Under the pieces are notes generated by a model. That model had not been told where the DNA came from. It was given only the letters and a program-made list of their open reading frames with translations, and ran no database searches. A program made the translations under genes and the position numbers. DNA of 64,000 nt from the NCBI RefSeq assembly GCF_003576375.1, contig NZ_QWGE01000003.1, positions 62,001-126,000 on the forward strand, given 5' to 3'. This stretch comes from Pontibacter oryzae. GTDB lineage: Bacteria > Bacteroidota > Bacteroidia > Cytophagales > Hymenobacteraceae. Within the stretch, counting starts at the first letter, position 1; every line of letters begins with the position of its first letter. Shown here one piece after another: positions 7,215 to 15,812 of this stretch.

Positions 7215-9617
7215 TTAATTTCTCAACGGCTTGCCTGTGGTCAGGATGCTTTGGATGCGCTCCAGCGTTTTGCGCTCGCCTGTCAGCGACAGGAAGGCTT
7301 CGCGCTCCAGGTCCAGCAGGTACTGCTCGCTTACCTCGGTTGGCGCCGATAAGTCGCCGCCGCACATTACGTAGGCCAGCTTCTCCGAGATCTTCTTATC
7401 GTGCTCCGAAATGTAGCGGCCGCTATACATGGCGTTGGCTCCGGTCAGGAACATGCCCAGGGCACCTTTGCCCTGCACCTTAATGTTGGTGCGCTGCACC
7501 GGCTTAGTATATCCGGCATCGGCCAGAAGTATAGCCTGCGCTTTGGCATCGGCAATCAGGCGCTTGCTGTTTATAGTTATGCCATCCGACTTGCGCATGT
7601 AGCCCAAGTCGATCGCTTCCTTGGCCGAGGTAGACACTTTGGCCATACCAATGGTCAGGAACACGTTCTTCAGGTCGTTGTACTCAATGTCGCCGTCAGC
7701 ATACATATCAGCGGCGCGCATTGTCATCTCCTTGGTACCGCCACCCCCTGGTATCAGGCCAACGCCAAACTCAACCAAGCCCATATAGGTCTCAGCGGCA
7801 GCCTGTACGTGGTCACAGTGCAGGTTTAGCTCGCAGCCACCGCCCAGCGTAAGGCCGTGCGGTGCGCCTACGACCGGAATGGCTGAGTAACGCATGCGCA
7901 TCATGGCATCCTGGAACTGCTTGATCATGAAGTTGATCTCGTCATACTCCTGCTCCAGGGCATACATATAGATCAGAGCCACGTTGGCACCCGCCGAGAA
8001 GTTAGCCGCATCGTTTCCGACAACCATACCTCTAAATTCTTTTTCGGCCAGTTCTATACCTTTATTCAGGCCGGCTACCACATCACCACCAATCGTGTTC
8101 ATCTTGGTATGGAATTCCACGTTCAGGATGCCATCGCCGATGTCGGTTAGGGTTGTGCCGCTGTTTTTCCAGACAACCTTGTTGCCACGCAGGTTATTAA
8201 GTATGATAAAGTTCTCAGCACCAGGTATGGCTTTGTATTCTTTCGTCTGGATATCGTAATAGCGGCGCGTGCCGTTTTCTACAATATAGAAAGCCTCTTT
8301 GCCATTATTCAGCATTTCCTCTACCCACGGTGCAGGCTCGTAACCCGCTTCGATCATGCGCTGCACGCCTTCACGAGCGCCAATGGCATCCCAGTACTCA
8401 AACGGACCCAGCTCCCAGCCAAAGCCGGCGCGCAGGGCATCGTCTATTCTATAGAGCTCGTCAGAAATCTCAGGAATACGGTTGGAAACGTACTGGAACA
8501 GGCCATAAAGCGTCTCGTTGAAGAACTGTGCGGCCTTATCGGTTTGTGCCGAGAAGGCTTTGATGCGCTTCTTCAGGTCATCGATTGGTTTTAGCGCCTC
8601 CAGGCTCTGGAACTTCACTCGCTGCTTTGGCCCATACTCCATGGTGTTCAGGTCCAGCGTCAGGATCTCGGTTTTGCCTTTGGCGTCTTTGGTCTTTTTG
8701 TAGAAGCCCTGGCCGGTTTTGTCGCCCAGCCACTTGTTCTCGACCATCTGCTGCACATACCCCAGAATCTTGAACAGGTCTCTCGACTCGTCCTTCTCCC
8801 CGGCCTGGTACAGTCCGTTGGCCACGTTTACCGTAGTATCCAGGCCAACCACATCCAGCGTGCGGAACGTAGCCGATTTCGGGCGGCCTACAACCGGGCC
8901 GGTAATCCTATCTACTTCATCTATCGTGAGGCCAACCTTTTCCATGGCCTTCAGGGTCTGCATGATGCCGTAAATACCCACGCGGTTCGCGATAAAGGCT
9001 GGCGTATCTTTGGCAAGTACCGTGGTTTTGCCAAGGTATAAATCACCGTAATGCATCAGGAAGTCCGTCACCTCCTTGTCAGTGTCCGGCGTAGGTATAA
9101 CTTCGAGCAGTTTCAGGTAGCGCGGCGGGTTAAAGAAGTGCGTGCCGCAGAAGTGTTTCTTAAAGTCTTCGGAACGATCCTGCGCCATCAGGTGAATCGG
9201 GATGCCCGAGGTGTTGGACGTGATCAGCGTGCCCGGCTTGCGGAACTGCTCCACCTGGTCGTAGATCAGCTTCTTGATTTTCAGGTTCTCCACCACTACC
9301 TCAATGGTCCAGTCGGCGGTGGCGATGTCCTTCATGTTATCGTCGAAGTTGCCCGTCTGGATCAGGCTTGCATCGGACTTGCGGTAAAGCGGCGACGGGT
9401 TGGAGTTGATAGCGGCCTGCAGGTGGCTGTTCACGTTGCGGTTGCGCACGGCCTTGCTCTCCAGCGTCAGGCCTTTCTTCTCCTCATCGGGGGTAAGCTC
9501 TTTCGGAACGATATCGAGCAGCAGCACCTGCACGCCAATATTGGCGAAGTGGCAGGCAATCCGGGAGCCCATCACGCCGGAGCCAAGCACTGCTACTTTC
9601 TTAATTATTCTTTTCAT
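7215..9617 (-). CDS. fadN: 3-hydroxyacyl-CoA dehydrogenase/enoyl-CoA hydratase
   Basis: This bifunctional beta-oxidation enzyme of 800 residues hydrates enoyl-CoA and oxidises 3-hydroxyacyl-CoA with NAD. The NAD-binding Rossmann motif VLGSGVMGSRIACHFA is at about residues 10-25, and CGTHFFNPPRYLKLLEVI marks the dehydrogenase active region. The crotonase-type hydratase follows (roughly residues 480-700, with APHGLTLGGGCEL and GLIPGGGG). The dehydrogenase-then-hydratase order is that of Bacillus FadN (about 790 residues), the reverse of E. coli FadB. It is the first enzyme gene of the operon, 24 bases behind the MarR regulator. Confidence 0.93.
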   Translation of the reverse strand: MKRIIKKVAVLGSGVMGSRIACHFANIGVQVLLLDIVPKELTPDEEKKGLTLESKAVRNRNVNSHLQAAINSNPSPLYRKSDASLIQTGNFDDNMKDIATADWTIEVVVENLKIKKLIYDQVEQFRKPGTLITSNTSGIPIHLMAQDRSEDFKKHFCGTHFFNPPRYLKLLEVIPTPDTDKEVTDFLMHYGDLYLGKTTVLAKDTPAFIANRVGIYGIMQTLKAMEKVGLTIDEVDRITGPVVGRPKSATFRTLDVVGLDTTVNVANGLYQAGEKDESRDLFKILGYVQQMVENKWLGDKTGQGFYKKTKDAKGKTEILTLDLNTMEYGPKQRVKFQSLEALKPIDDLKKRIKAFSAQTDKAAQFFNETLYGLFQYVSNRIPEISDELYRIDDALRAGFGWELGPFEYWDAIGAREGVQRMIEAGYEPAPWVEEMLNNGKEAFYIVENGTRRYYDIQTKEYKAIPGAENFIILNNLRGNKVVWKNSGTTLTDIGDGILNVEFHTKMNTIGGDVVAGLNKGIELAEKEFRGMVVGNDAANFSAGANVALIYMYALEQEYDEINFMIKQFQDAMMRMRYSAIPVVGAPHGLTLGGGCELNLHCDHVQAAAETYMGLVEFGVGLIPGGGGTKEMTMRAADMYADGDIEYNDLKNVFLTIGMAKVSTSAKEAIDLGYMRKSDGITINSKRLIADAKAQAILLADAGYTKPVQRTNIKVQGKGALGMFLTGANAMYSGRYISEHDKKISEKLAYVMCGGDLSAPTEVSEQYLLDLEREAFLSLTGERKTLERIQSILTTGKPLRN

Positions 9618-9641
9618 AGAATAGCTATAGTTGTCTTTGGG

Positions 9642-10076
9642 TTAAAAGATTTCTTTGTTTTCGATCATGCCAAGTATACGGCCGCATACATTAAAGAATA
9701 CGTCCAGCTCTTGCTGTGGCACCTCTTCCTGTACTTTCTTATTAAACATCTTTACGGTGTTTCGCGCTACTTCTTTCTTACGCAATCCTTTTTCTGTCAG
9801 GAAAATGCGCACCAGGCGCTTATCGTTCGGGTCGGATACTTTATAGATAAAGTCCTTCTCTTCCATACTTTTCAGGATGCGGGTGAGGCTGCGCGCCTCC
9901 AGGCCCAGCAAAGGCGCGATCTTGGTGGCGGGTGTACCTTGCTGCTGGTCTATGTTGAGCAACACAAACCCTATGGATGTTGTCATGTCGTTTTGCACGG
10001 CCTCGGCATTATACATACGCGAGATAGCGTGCCAACATACTTTAAAGTGATAATCTACTGTTTCTTCAGGCTTCAT
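9642..10076 (-). CDS. MarR-family regulator, likely of the fad operon
   Basis: This winged-helix transcriptional regulator has 144 residues from the ATG at 10076. An in-frame ATG at 10139 would add 21 residues, but these cross the promoter and a palindrome, so I prefer 10076. The DNA-binding region includes ATKIAPLLGLEARSLTRILKSMEEKDFI, followed by the wing with DPNDKRLVRIFLTEKG, typical of MarR. It sits directly upstream of fadN, so control of beta-oxidation in response to an acyl ligand is likely. Its own promoter carries a dyad (10114-10129) that could be an autoregulatory operator. Confidence 0.88.
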   Translation of the reverse strand: MKPEETVDYHFKVCWHAISRMYNAEAVQNDMTTSIGFVLLNIDQQQGTPATKIAPLLGLEARSLTRILKSMEEKDFIYKVSDPNDKRLVRIFLTEKGLRKKEVARNTVKMFNKKVQEEVPQQELDVFFNVCGRILGMIENKEIF

Positions 10077-10096
10077 GCATGTATAATGATGTATAC

Positions 10097-10104
10097 CAAA
10101 TATA
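10097..10104 (-). promoter_or_regulatory. Putative -7 promoter box of marR-fad operon
   Basis: Minus-strand TATATTTG fits the Bacteroidota -7 consensus TAnnTTTG and ends 20 bases before the chosen start codon of the MarR gene. I could not find a convincing -33 TTG. Confidence 0.5.
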
Positions 10105-10113
10105 GAAAAAAAT

Positions 10114-10129
10114 GTTATGCTTGCATACC
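10114..10129. promoter_or_regulatory. Putative MarR operator palindrome
   Basis: GTTATGCTTGCATACC is a dyad with 6 of 8 positions paired (core TATGC-TT-GCATA). It lies just upstream of the -7 box of the MarR gene, where a bound repressor would block RNA polymerase. It is assigned by position and symmetry only. Confidence 0.45.
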
Positions 10130-10230
10130 TTTTTAACAAAAATTTTACCTTCTCCGGTAAATGATAACCTGGAGATATTATTCAAACGGCTGGCGATATT
10201 CTTATACTTTAATCAGGAAATTGAGATGTA

Positions 10231-10238
10231 TACTTTTG
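10231..10238 (+). promoter_or_regulatory. -7-like box before a terminator hairpin
   Basis: TACTTTTG matches TAnnTTTG on the plus strand. The next element in that direction is the hairpin at 10256, so any transcript would be only about 60 bases long. There is no -33 box at the right distance. Confidence 0.3.
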
Positions 10239-10255
10239 CAGAAAGTGTGCATTCT

Positions 10256-10303
10256 AAAACAAAAAGGCCCTTTCCGGTGAGGGAAAGGGCCTTTTTGTTT
10301 TAA
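10256..10303. terminator. Bidirectional terminator, 20-bp perfect stem
   Basis: A 20-base arm (10256-10275) pairs perfectly with 10282-10301 around a 6-base loop, with A/T runs on both outer sides. It ends the minus-strand acyl-CoA ligase transcript and would also stop rightward transcripts. Confidence 0.9.
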
Positions 10304-10362
10304 GGCGCGAATGTCATAATCACCCGCAGGAACAGAGTGCAGCGCCAGACTTAAGCAGCCTC

Positions 10363-12120
10363 TTAATACATACTCTCGATCACATCATGGTAATTAGCCG
10401 TGATGACCTTGCGCTTTACCTTCAGGGTTGGGGTAAGCTCACCGGTCTCTACCGTCCAAAGGTTCGGAATGATGGTGAACTTTTTAACCGTTTCGTATTG
10501 CGCCAGCCCTTCGTTGGCTTTATCAATTTCGCGCTTAAACTTCTCTATCACATCCGGGTGCTTAATCATTTCTTCATCCGAAGTATACTTCAGCCCTTTG
10601 TGGCTAGCCCAGTCTTGCAGGCCAAGGAACGACGGAACGATCAGCGCGGAGGCATACTTGCGGCCATCGCCTACAATCATCACCTGCTCTATCACTACGG
10701 ATTCCTTCAGCTTATTCTCGATTGGCTGCGGAGCCACATACTTACCGCCCGAGGTTTTAAACATCTCTTTCTTACGGTCCGTGATCTTGAGGTACTTGCC
10801 GTCGATCATCTCCCCGATATCGCCGGTATGGAACCAGCCTTCGGCATCGATAGCTTCGGCGGTAAGGTCTGGCTTTTTGTAGTAGCCTTTCATTACGTGC
10901 GGGCCGCGTGTCAGAATTTCTCCATCCTCGGCAATCTTGATCTCCACACCATCAATGGCAATACCTACCGTGCCGATCATGTTGTTTTCGGGCTCATAGC
11001 GGTTCACTGATATTACCGGCGAGGTCTCGGTTAGGCCGTAGCCCTCCATTACCCGGATATGCGCCGACCAGAATACGCGAGCCAGGCGCGGCTGCAATGC
11101 GGCACCACCCGAAACGATCACTTTCACGTTACCGCCCAGTGCTTCGCGCCATTTGCTGAAGATGATTTTATTGGCCAGTTCCAGCTGCTTGTTATACCAC
11201 CAGCCCTGATCTTTCTGGGTATCATACTTCAGGCCCAGGTCCAGTGCCCAGAAAAACAGCTTGCGCTTAATGCCAGTCAGCTCCATGCCGGTGGCCACAA
11301 TCTTGTCGTACACTTTCTCGAGCAGGCGCGGCACCGTGGTAAATACGTGCGGTTTCACCTCTTTCAGGTTATCGGCTACCTTTTCTATACTTTCGGCATA
11401 GTAAATAGAAACGCCCACGCGCATGTATAAATAAAGCAGCATGCGCTCGAAAATATGGCAGAGCGGCAAAAAGCTTAAGGCGCGGTGCTCAGGGCCAACC
11501 GGCACATATGGCATGGCCCCCTCAAAATTGCTTACCAGGTTATTATGGGTCAGCATAACGCCTTTGGGGTTACCGGTGGTGCCGGAAGTATAAATCAATG
11601 TCAGGATATCTTCTGGCTTAACAGCGGCCTTTAGGGGCTCCAGTTGCTGCACATCCTCGCCTTTGGCCAACTCCAGTACTTCCGTCCAGTGCTTGGCGCC
11701 ACGAACTTCATCAAACGTATAAATTTCTTTAACGCTTTCCATGCCTTCGGTGGCGGCCACAACTTTGTTGTACAGGCTGGCATCCGACACGAAAATAGCT
11801 TTTACCTCTGCATCGTTAAAGATGTAACGGTAATCCTCTTCCGTAATGGTGGGGTACATTGGCACGCTGGTGGCCCCAATCTGCTGTATACCAAAGTCAG
11901 CCAGCACCCACTCAGGGCGGTTGAATGAGATGATCGCTACTTTATCATTCTTGCCTATACCCAGCTTAAGCAGGCCAAGGCTCACCTGGTTTGCATAGTC
12001 CTGCACCTGCTGGGTGCTGTACTTTTGCCAGGTTCCGTTTACTTTAGCCGCCAGGCAGTCGGGTTGCGGGTACTGCTGCAACTGGTTAGGCAAAAGGTCA
12101 AATGTTCGGGTTATATTCAT
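10363..12120 (-). CDS. fadD: Long-chain acyl-CoA synthetase
   Basis: This AMP-forming ligase activates free fatty acids to acyl-CoA for beta-oxidation or lipid synthesis. The roughly 585 residues carry the P-loop-like YTSGTTGNPKGVMLTHNN, the adenylate motif GYGLTETSP, and GWFHTGDIG followed by DRKKEMFKTSGGKYVAPQPIE, typical of the long-chain (FAA/FadD15-like) branch. I chose the ATG at 12120; an in-frame TTG at 12138 would add six residues. It has its own terminator (10256-10303), so it is a separate unit from the fad operon. A divergent gene starts at 12346. Confidence 0.9.
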   Translation of the reverse strand: MNITRTFDLLPNQLQQYPQPDCLAAKVNGTWQKYSTQQVQDYANQVSLGLLKLGIGKNDKVAIISFNRPEWVLADFGIQQIGATSVPMYPTITEEDYRYIFNDAEVKAIFVSDASLYNKVVAATEGMESVKEIYTFDEVRGAKHWTEVLELAKGEDVQQLEPLKAAVKPEDILTLIYTSGTTGNPKGVMLTHNNLVSNFEGAMPYVPVGPEHRALSFLPLCHIFERMLLYLYMRVGVSIYYAESIEKVADNLKEVKPHVFTTVPRLLEKVYDKIVATGMELTGIKRKLFFWALDLGLKYDTQKDQGWWYNKQLELANKIIFSKWREALGGNVKVIVSGGAALQPRLARVFWSAHIRVMEGYGLTETSPVISVNRYEPENNMIGTVGIAIDGVEIKIAEDGEILTRGPHVMKGYYKKPDLTAEAIDAEGWFHTGDIGEMIDGKYLKITDRKKEMFKTSGGKYVAPQPIENKLKESVVIEQVMIVGDGRKYASALIVPSFLGLQDWASHKGLKYTSDEEMIKHPDVIEKFKREIDKANEGLAQYETVKKFTIIPNLWTVETGELTPTLKVKRKVITANYHDVIESMY

Positions 12121-12345
12121 GCTATGTGTATTAGACAAGGTGTTTTGATTAGGCAGCCTTCAGAAAAAGGCCAAAAAGCGGCATATACCGCCTGATCTTG
12201 ATGCATTTTAATTATTTTTTTCGAATTCTGCCACGGCGGGCCTTATAAATATTTCCCATGTCTTATATTTATAGTTCTATACTTACGGGCTTTCCGGCAC
12301 CTTAGTCAATAGCCGGTTGCACAAGCCATAACCCTGATTACCTCT

Positions 12346-13515
12346 ATGAACTTATCCATATTTTTCGAGCCGCTGAATGAGGATGTGTTTGCCAACCTGG
12401 AAAAGCCACGCACACTGGGCTCTTATATCTCATACTTTGTAAGCAAATTCCCGGATTGGCGCGCCGCAGACATTGCCATACTTGGCGTAGACGAGACCCG
12501 CGGCCGCAGCAACGAGGAGCAAGCCGAGGATGCCAGCACCGCCGAAACACCTGCCCGCCTGGTGCGCCGCAAGCTTTACAGCCTGAACAAAGGCGCTGGC
12601 CGCTGCCAGATCGTGGACTTAGGCAACCTGCGCCCCGGTATCAGCCTGGACGATACCTACCTGCGCCTGAAGGAGATCGTGGAGGTACTTATCTCGCATA
12701 ACACCATCCCGGTAATTATTGGCGGCTCCCATGACCTGGAGTATGGGCAGTACATGGGCTACGAGCACCTGGAGCGCGTGGTGAACATGGTTACTGTGGA
12801 TAGCAGCGTAGACATGACCGAGGACCCATCGGTACCGCCAAATAAAAGGCAGCTGCGCCAGATATTGATGCATGAGCCAAACTATTTGTTTAGCCTAGGC
12901 CAGATCGGGTACCAATCATACTTAACGGAGCCAGAAGTAATGGCCACGCTAGAGAAAATGCACTTTGAGGCGTATCGTGTTGGCGAAGTGCACCGAAGCA
13001 TCCAGGAAATGGAACCTGTTATCCGGGTGGCTGACCTGCTTACCTTTGATATCTCCGCGATACGCCACCAGGATGCCCCCGCCTCTGAGCCAGCTAACCC
13101 GTTTGGCCTGACCGGCGAGGAGGCCTGTCAGCTCTGCTGGTATGCTGGCCTAAACGACAACTTAACCTCTTTGGGCATTTATGAGTATAACCCCGAGCTT
13201 GACGACCGTGAACTGACTGCGATGATGATTGCCACCATGATCTGGTACTTTATCGAAGGCTTCTATCACCGGAAGAATGAAACGAACTTTACCAGCAGGC
13301 ATTTCACCAAGTATGCCATAGCCTTTACCGAGGATAACCCGGACCGCATGACGTTCTATAAGAGCAAGAACAGCGAGAAATGGTGGCTCGAGGTGGAGCC
13401 GCTCAGCGCAGAAAAAGGCACCCGCATTGTGCCTTGCAGCTACGAGGATTACCTGCAGGCAACCAAAGGCGAAGTGCCTCACCGCTGGATAATGACGCAG
13501 GCCCGGCTTGGCTAG
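12346..13515 (+). CDS. Arginase/formimidoylglutamase-like protein, degenerate metal site
   Basis: This 389-residue protein of the ureohydrolase (arginase/agmatinase) fold would be called formimidoylglutamase by similarity. GGSHD (His129) and the two following Asp motifs are recognisable. The motif that is DAHxD in active enzymes reads D152-S-S-V-D156, and the DxD motif reads D235-I-S237. Relative to arginase, the Mn-A ligands (His129, Asp152, Asp156, Asp235) are kept, while both Mn-B-only ligands (a His and an Asp) are Ser. It may therefore bind one metal or be non-catalytic. No histidine-degradation genes lie nearby. It is divergent from fadD. Confidence 0.8.
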   Translation: MNLSIFFEPLNEDVFANLEKPRTLGSYISYFVSKFPDWRAADIAILGVDETRGRSNEEQAEDASTAETPARLVRRKLYSLNKGAGRCQIVDLGNLRPGISLDDTYLRLKEIVEVLISHNTIPVIIGGSHDLEYGQYMGYEHLERVVNMVTVDSSVDMTEDPSVPPNKRQLRQILMHEPNYLFSLGQIGYQSYLTEPEVMATLEKMHFEAYRVGEVHRSIQEMEPVIRVADLLTFDISAIRHQDAPASEPANPFGLTGEEACQLCWYAGLNDNLTSLGIYEYNPELDDRELTAMMIATMIWYFIEGFYHRKNETNFTSRHFTKYAIAFTEDNPDRMTFYKSKNSEKWWLEVEPLSAEKGTRIVPCSYEDYLQATKGEVPHRWIMTQARLG

Positions 13516-13573
13516 GGCCCAAACTTTAAAGCAGGATTAAGCGGCCTGGGTTTATACTTTTAAACAGTATGGC

Positions 13574-13581
13574 TACTTTTG
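13574..13581 (+). promoter_or_regulatory. -7 promoter box of cytochrome b5-like gene
   Basis: TACTTTTG fits TAnnTTTG and lies 30 bases upstream of the TTG start at 13612, a normal leader length. Confidence 0.5.
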
Positions 13582-13611
13582 CCTTTTAACTTTAACCAGA
13601 CATAGCACCTT

Positions 13612-13875
13612 TTGGCTGATTTACCGGAATATACTTTGCAACAACTCGCGCTGCGCAATGGCCAGGACCGCGATGAGATTTGGGTAGCGTATCTCGGTGT
13701 GATTTACGATGTTAGAAAGTCCCGGATGTGGCGCGATGGCAAGCATTACGAACACTGGGCGGGGCAGGACCTAACGGAAGAATTGCGGGATGCGCCACAC
13801 AATGCCAATGTTTTTGATAAATTTGAAGTTGTGGGCCGCGTAAAAGGCTCGGTTTATCTGCCGGGGCACGATTAA
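13612..13875 (+). CDS. Cytochrome b5-like heme-binding domain protein
   Basis: This 87-residue cytoplasmic protein of the cytochrome b5-like heme/steroid-binding family shows YTLQQLALRNG at the start, IWVAYLGVIYDVRKSRMW in the middle and HYEHWAGQDLTEEL in place of the usual HPGG loop. His45, His48 and His63 are possible heme ligands. It starts at TTG because the family match begins at once and there is no ATG before residue 39. The partner is unknown. It sits between the arginase-like gene and the kinase with a promoter of its own. Confidence 0.78.
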   Translation: MADLPEYTLQQLALRNGQDRDEIWVAYLGVIYDVRKSRMWRDGKHYEHWAGQDLTEELRDAPHNANVFDKFEVVGRVKGSVYLPGHD

Positions 13876-13946
13876 CATCTCTTCAGAATAAAATCGTATA
13901 TTGGGGCTACCTCTAAATGTAACTTAAAACAAACCAACATAATACC

Positions 13947-14816
13947 ATGATATTAATAGCTGATAGCGGCTCAACTAAAACTGACTGGCGCATGATTACC
14001 GCCGACAGTGTACTGGGCCAGGCACAGACGGCAGGGTTTAACCCAATGTACCAGGAGGCGGACGAAATTTACAAGGAACTGCACGATGTACTTTTGCCAC
14101 AGCTAAACGAGCAGCAACCAACGGCTATCTACTACTACGGTGCAGGCTGTAGTTCACCGGAGCGTAACAAACGCGTAGAGGATGCGCTGCGTATGGTCTT
14201 CCCTGCCAGCGAGCTGCACGTAGACCACGATTTACTGAGCGCTGCCCGCGCGTTGTGCGGCCACAAACCAGGTATTGCCTGTATCCTGGGCACCGGCTCT
14301 AACACCTGCCTCTACGATGGCGCAGCGATCACGGACAACGTACCGTCGCTGGGCTTTTTGCTGGGAGACGAGGGTAGCGGTGCCTTTATGGGCAAACTGC
14401 TGATAAAAGCTTACCTGTACCGCGAGTTGCCTGAAGACCTGGCGCTTTCTCTAAAGAACACCTATAACCTTACCAAGGATGGTATTCTGGACACGCTCTA
14501 TAACTCGTCGATCCCGAGCCGCTATATGGCTACGTTTGCCAAGTTCATGCACGAAAAGCAGAAGCACCCGGTAATACATGGCATGATCTACGAGAACTTC
14601 TCTGAGTTCTTTGAGCGCCATGTTGTAAAGTATGAAGGCCACCAGGCATTGCCGGTAAACTTTGTGGGATCTATTGCCTACTACTTCGGAGATATACTGA
14701 AACAAGTTGCCAAGAAGTATGGCCTCCACGTGGAAACCATCATCCAAAGCCCAAGCGAGGGACTGATAAAATACCATCAGGAGTTGCTACAGGCCTTTGG
14801 TACGCCAAACAAATAA
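13947..14816 (+). CDS. BadF/BcrA-type N-acetyl amino sugar kinase, MurK-like
   Basis: This 289-residue ASKHA-fold kinase of the BadF/BadG/BcrA group has phosphate-1 motif ADSGSTKTDWR at residues 4-14, CILGTGSNTCLYDG near 112-125 and LLGDEGSGAFMGK in the middle. The family includes N-acetylglucosamine kinases and the clostridial MurNAc/GlcNAc kinase MurK. It is followed by murQ, whose substrate is MurNAc-6-phosphate, so phosphorylation of MurNAc (or GlcNAc) during peptidoglycan recycling is the likely role. A hairpin separates it from murQ. Confidence 0.83.
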   Translation: MILIADSGSTKTDWRMITADSVLGQAQTAGFNPMYQEADEIYKELHDVLLPQLNEQQPTAIYYYGAGCSSPERNKRVEDALRMVFPASELHVDHDLLSAARALCGHKPGIACILGTGSNTCLYDGAAITDNVPSLGFLLGDEGSGAFMGKLLIKAYLYRELPEDLALSLKNTYNLTKDGILDTLYNSSIPSRYMATFAKFMHEKQKHPVIHGMIYENFSEFFERHVVKYEGHQALPVNFVGSIAYYFGDILKQVAKKYGLHVETIIQSPSEGLIKYHQELLQAFGTPNK

Positions 14817-14822
14817 TTTCCT

Positions 14823-14868
14823 AAAGCCTTCCAGGGCAGCCACAGCTGTTGCTCCGGAAGGCTTTATA
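14823..14868 (+). terminator. Hairpin between kinase and murQ
   Basis: AAAGCCTTCC (14823-14832) pairs perfectly with 14856-14865 across a 23-base loop. The T-rich tail overlaps the murQ promoter box. It could be a weak terminator or an attenuator. Confidence 0.5.
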
Positions 14869-14874
14869 CTTTTG
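14867..14874 (+). promoter_or_regulatory. -7 promoter box of murQ
   Basis: TACTTTTG (TAnnTTTG type) ends 35 bases before the GTG start of murQ. It allows murQ to be transcribed apart from the kinase gene. Confidence 0.5.
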
Positions 14875-14909
14875 CCTTTTTCGAAACCATTAACCGATAA
14901 TCCAAACAA

Positions 14910-15734
14910 GTGTCTACCACCGAAACCGCATCAAACTACGACGGACTGGAGAACATGAGCGTGCGCGAGCTGCTCGAGAACATCAACCGCGAAGATAAAA
15001 CTGTACCACTTGCTGTAGAAAAAGCCATTCCTCAGATTGAGGCCTTGGTTAACGCCACTGTGGAGCGCCTAGAGAAAGGCGGCAGACTGTTTTATATTGG
15101 GGCTGGCACCAGCGGCCGCCTGGGTATAGTGGATGCATCGGAGTGCCCGCCTACGTATGGTGTGCCGCACGGCATGGTAGTTGGCATTATGGCTGGTGGC
15201 GATGAGGCTATCCGGAAGGCCGTAGAGTTTGCGGAGGACGATGCGGAGCAAGCCTGGAAAGACCTTCAGGAACATAATATCAACGAAAAGGATATTGTGG
15301 TGGGCATTGCCGCCTCGGGCCGTACGCCTTACGTTATAGGGGGGCTGAACGCCTGCCGCGAGCGTGGCATAGCTACGGGTTGCGTTGTTTGCAACGCTGG
15401 CAGTGCCGTGGCTGCCGCCGCCGAGTTCCCTGTAGAAGTGGTTACCGGGCCGGAGTTTGTAACAGGCAGCACCCGCATGAAAGCCGGTACCGGCCAAAAG
15501 CTCGCACTTAACATGCTTACCACCTCTACCATGGTTAGGCTTGGCCGCGTGAAAGGCAACAAGATGGTGGATATGCAACTCTCGAACCTTAAACTGGTGG
15601 ACCGAGGCACACGCATGGTGATGGAGGAGCTTGAGATCAGCCATGACGAGGCTGGTGCACTACTGAAGAGGCATGGCAGTGTGCGTGCCGCCGTAGATGC
15701 TTACCGCGCAGGCAACGAGCACCAGGTACTATAA
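14910..15734 (+). CDS. murQ: N-acetylmuramic acid 6-phosphate etherase
   Basis: This enzyme cleaves the lactyl ether of MurNAc-6-phosphate to GlcNAc-6-phosphate and D-lactate in cell-wall recycling. It has 274 residues and is a SIS-domain protein. FYIGAGTSGRLGIVDASECPP is the sugar-phosphate-binding core, and GPEFVTGSTRMKAGTGQK is the MurQ signature. The start is GTG at 14910, with no ATG before the conserved core. Partnered with the upstream kinase, it would route MurNAc into amino-sugar metabolism; glmM is in the same window but not linked. Confidence 0.93.
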   Translation: MSTTETASNYDGLENMSVRELLENINREDKTVPLAVEKAIPQIEALVNATVERLEKGGRLFYIGAGTSGRLGIVDASECPPTYGVPHGMVVGIMAGGDEAIRKAVEFAEDDAEQAWKDLQEHNINEKDIVVGIAASGRTPYVIGGLNACRERGIATGCVVCNAGSAVAAAAEFPVEVVTGPEFVTGSTRMKAGTGQKLALNMLTTSTMVRLGRVKGNKMVDMQLSNLKLVDRGTRMVMEELEISHDEAGALLKRHGSVRAAVDAYRAGNEHQVL

Positions 15735-15754
15735 CACACGGTACCAACACTATA

Positions 15755-15795
15755 ACAAGAAGAGCCAAAGCTACATACTTTGGCTCTTCTTGTTT
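15755..15795. terminator. Bidirectional terminator after murQ
   Basis: ACAAGAAGAGCCAAAG (15755-15770) pairs perfectly with 15778-15793, a 16-bp stem with a 7-base loop, between the convergent murQ and the minus-strand gene at 15813. Confidence 0.85.
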
Positions 15796-15812
15796 ACAAG
15801 CACTTTCATGCT

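Noticed and set aside
9051..10136. 361-residue plus-strand frame opposite fadN and the MarR gene
   Set aside because: It is antisense to two clearly identified genes, and its His/Val-rich composition is typical of shadow translation.
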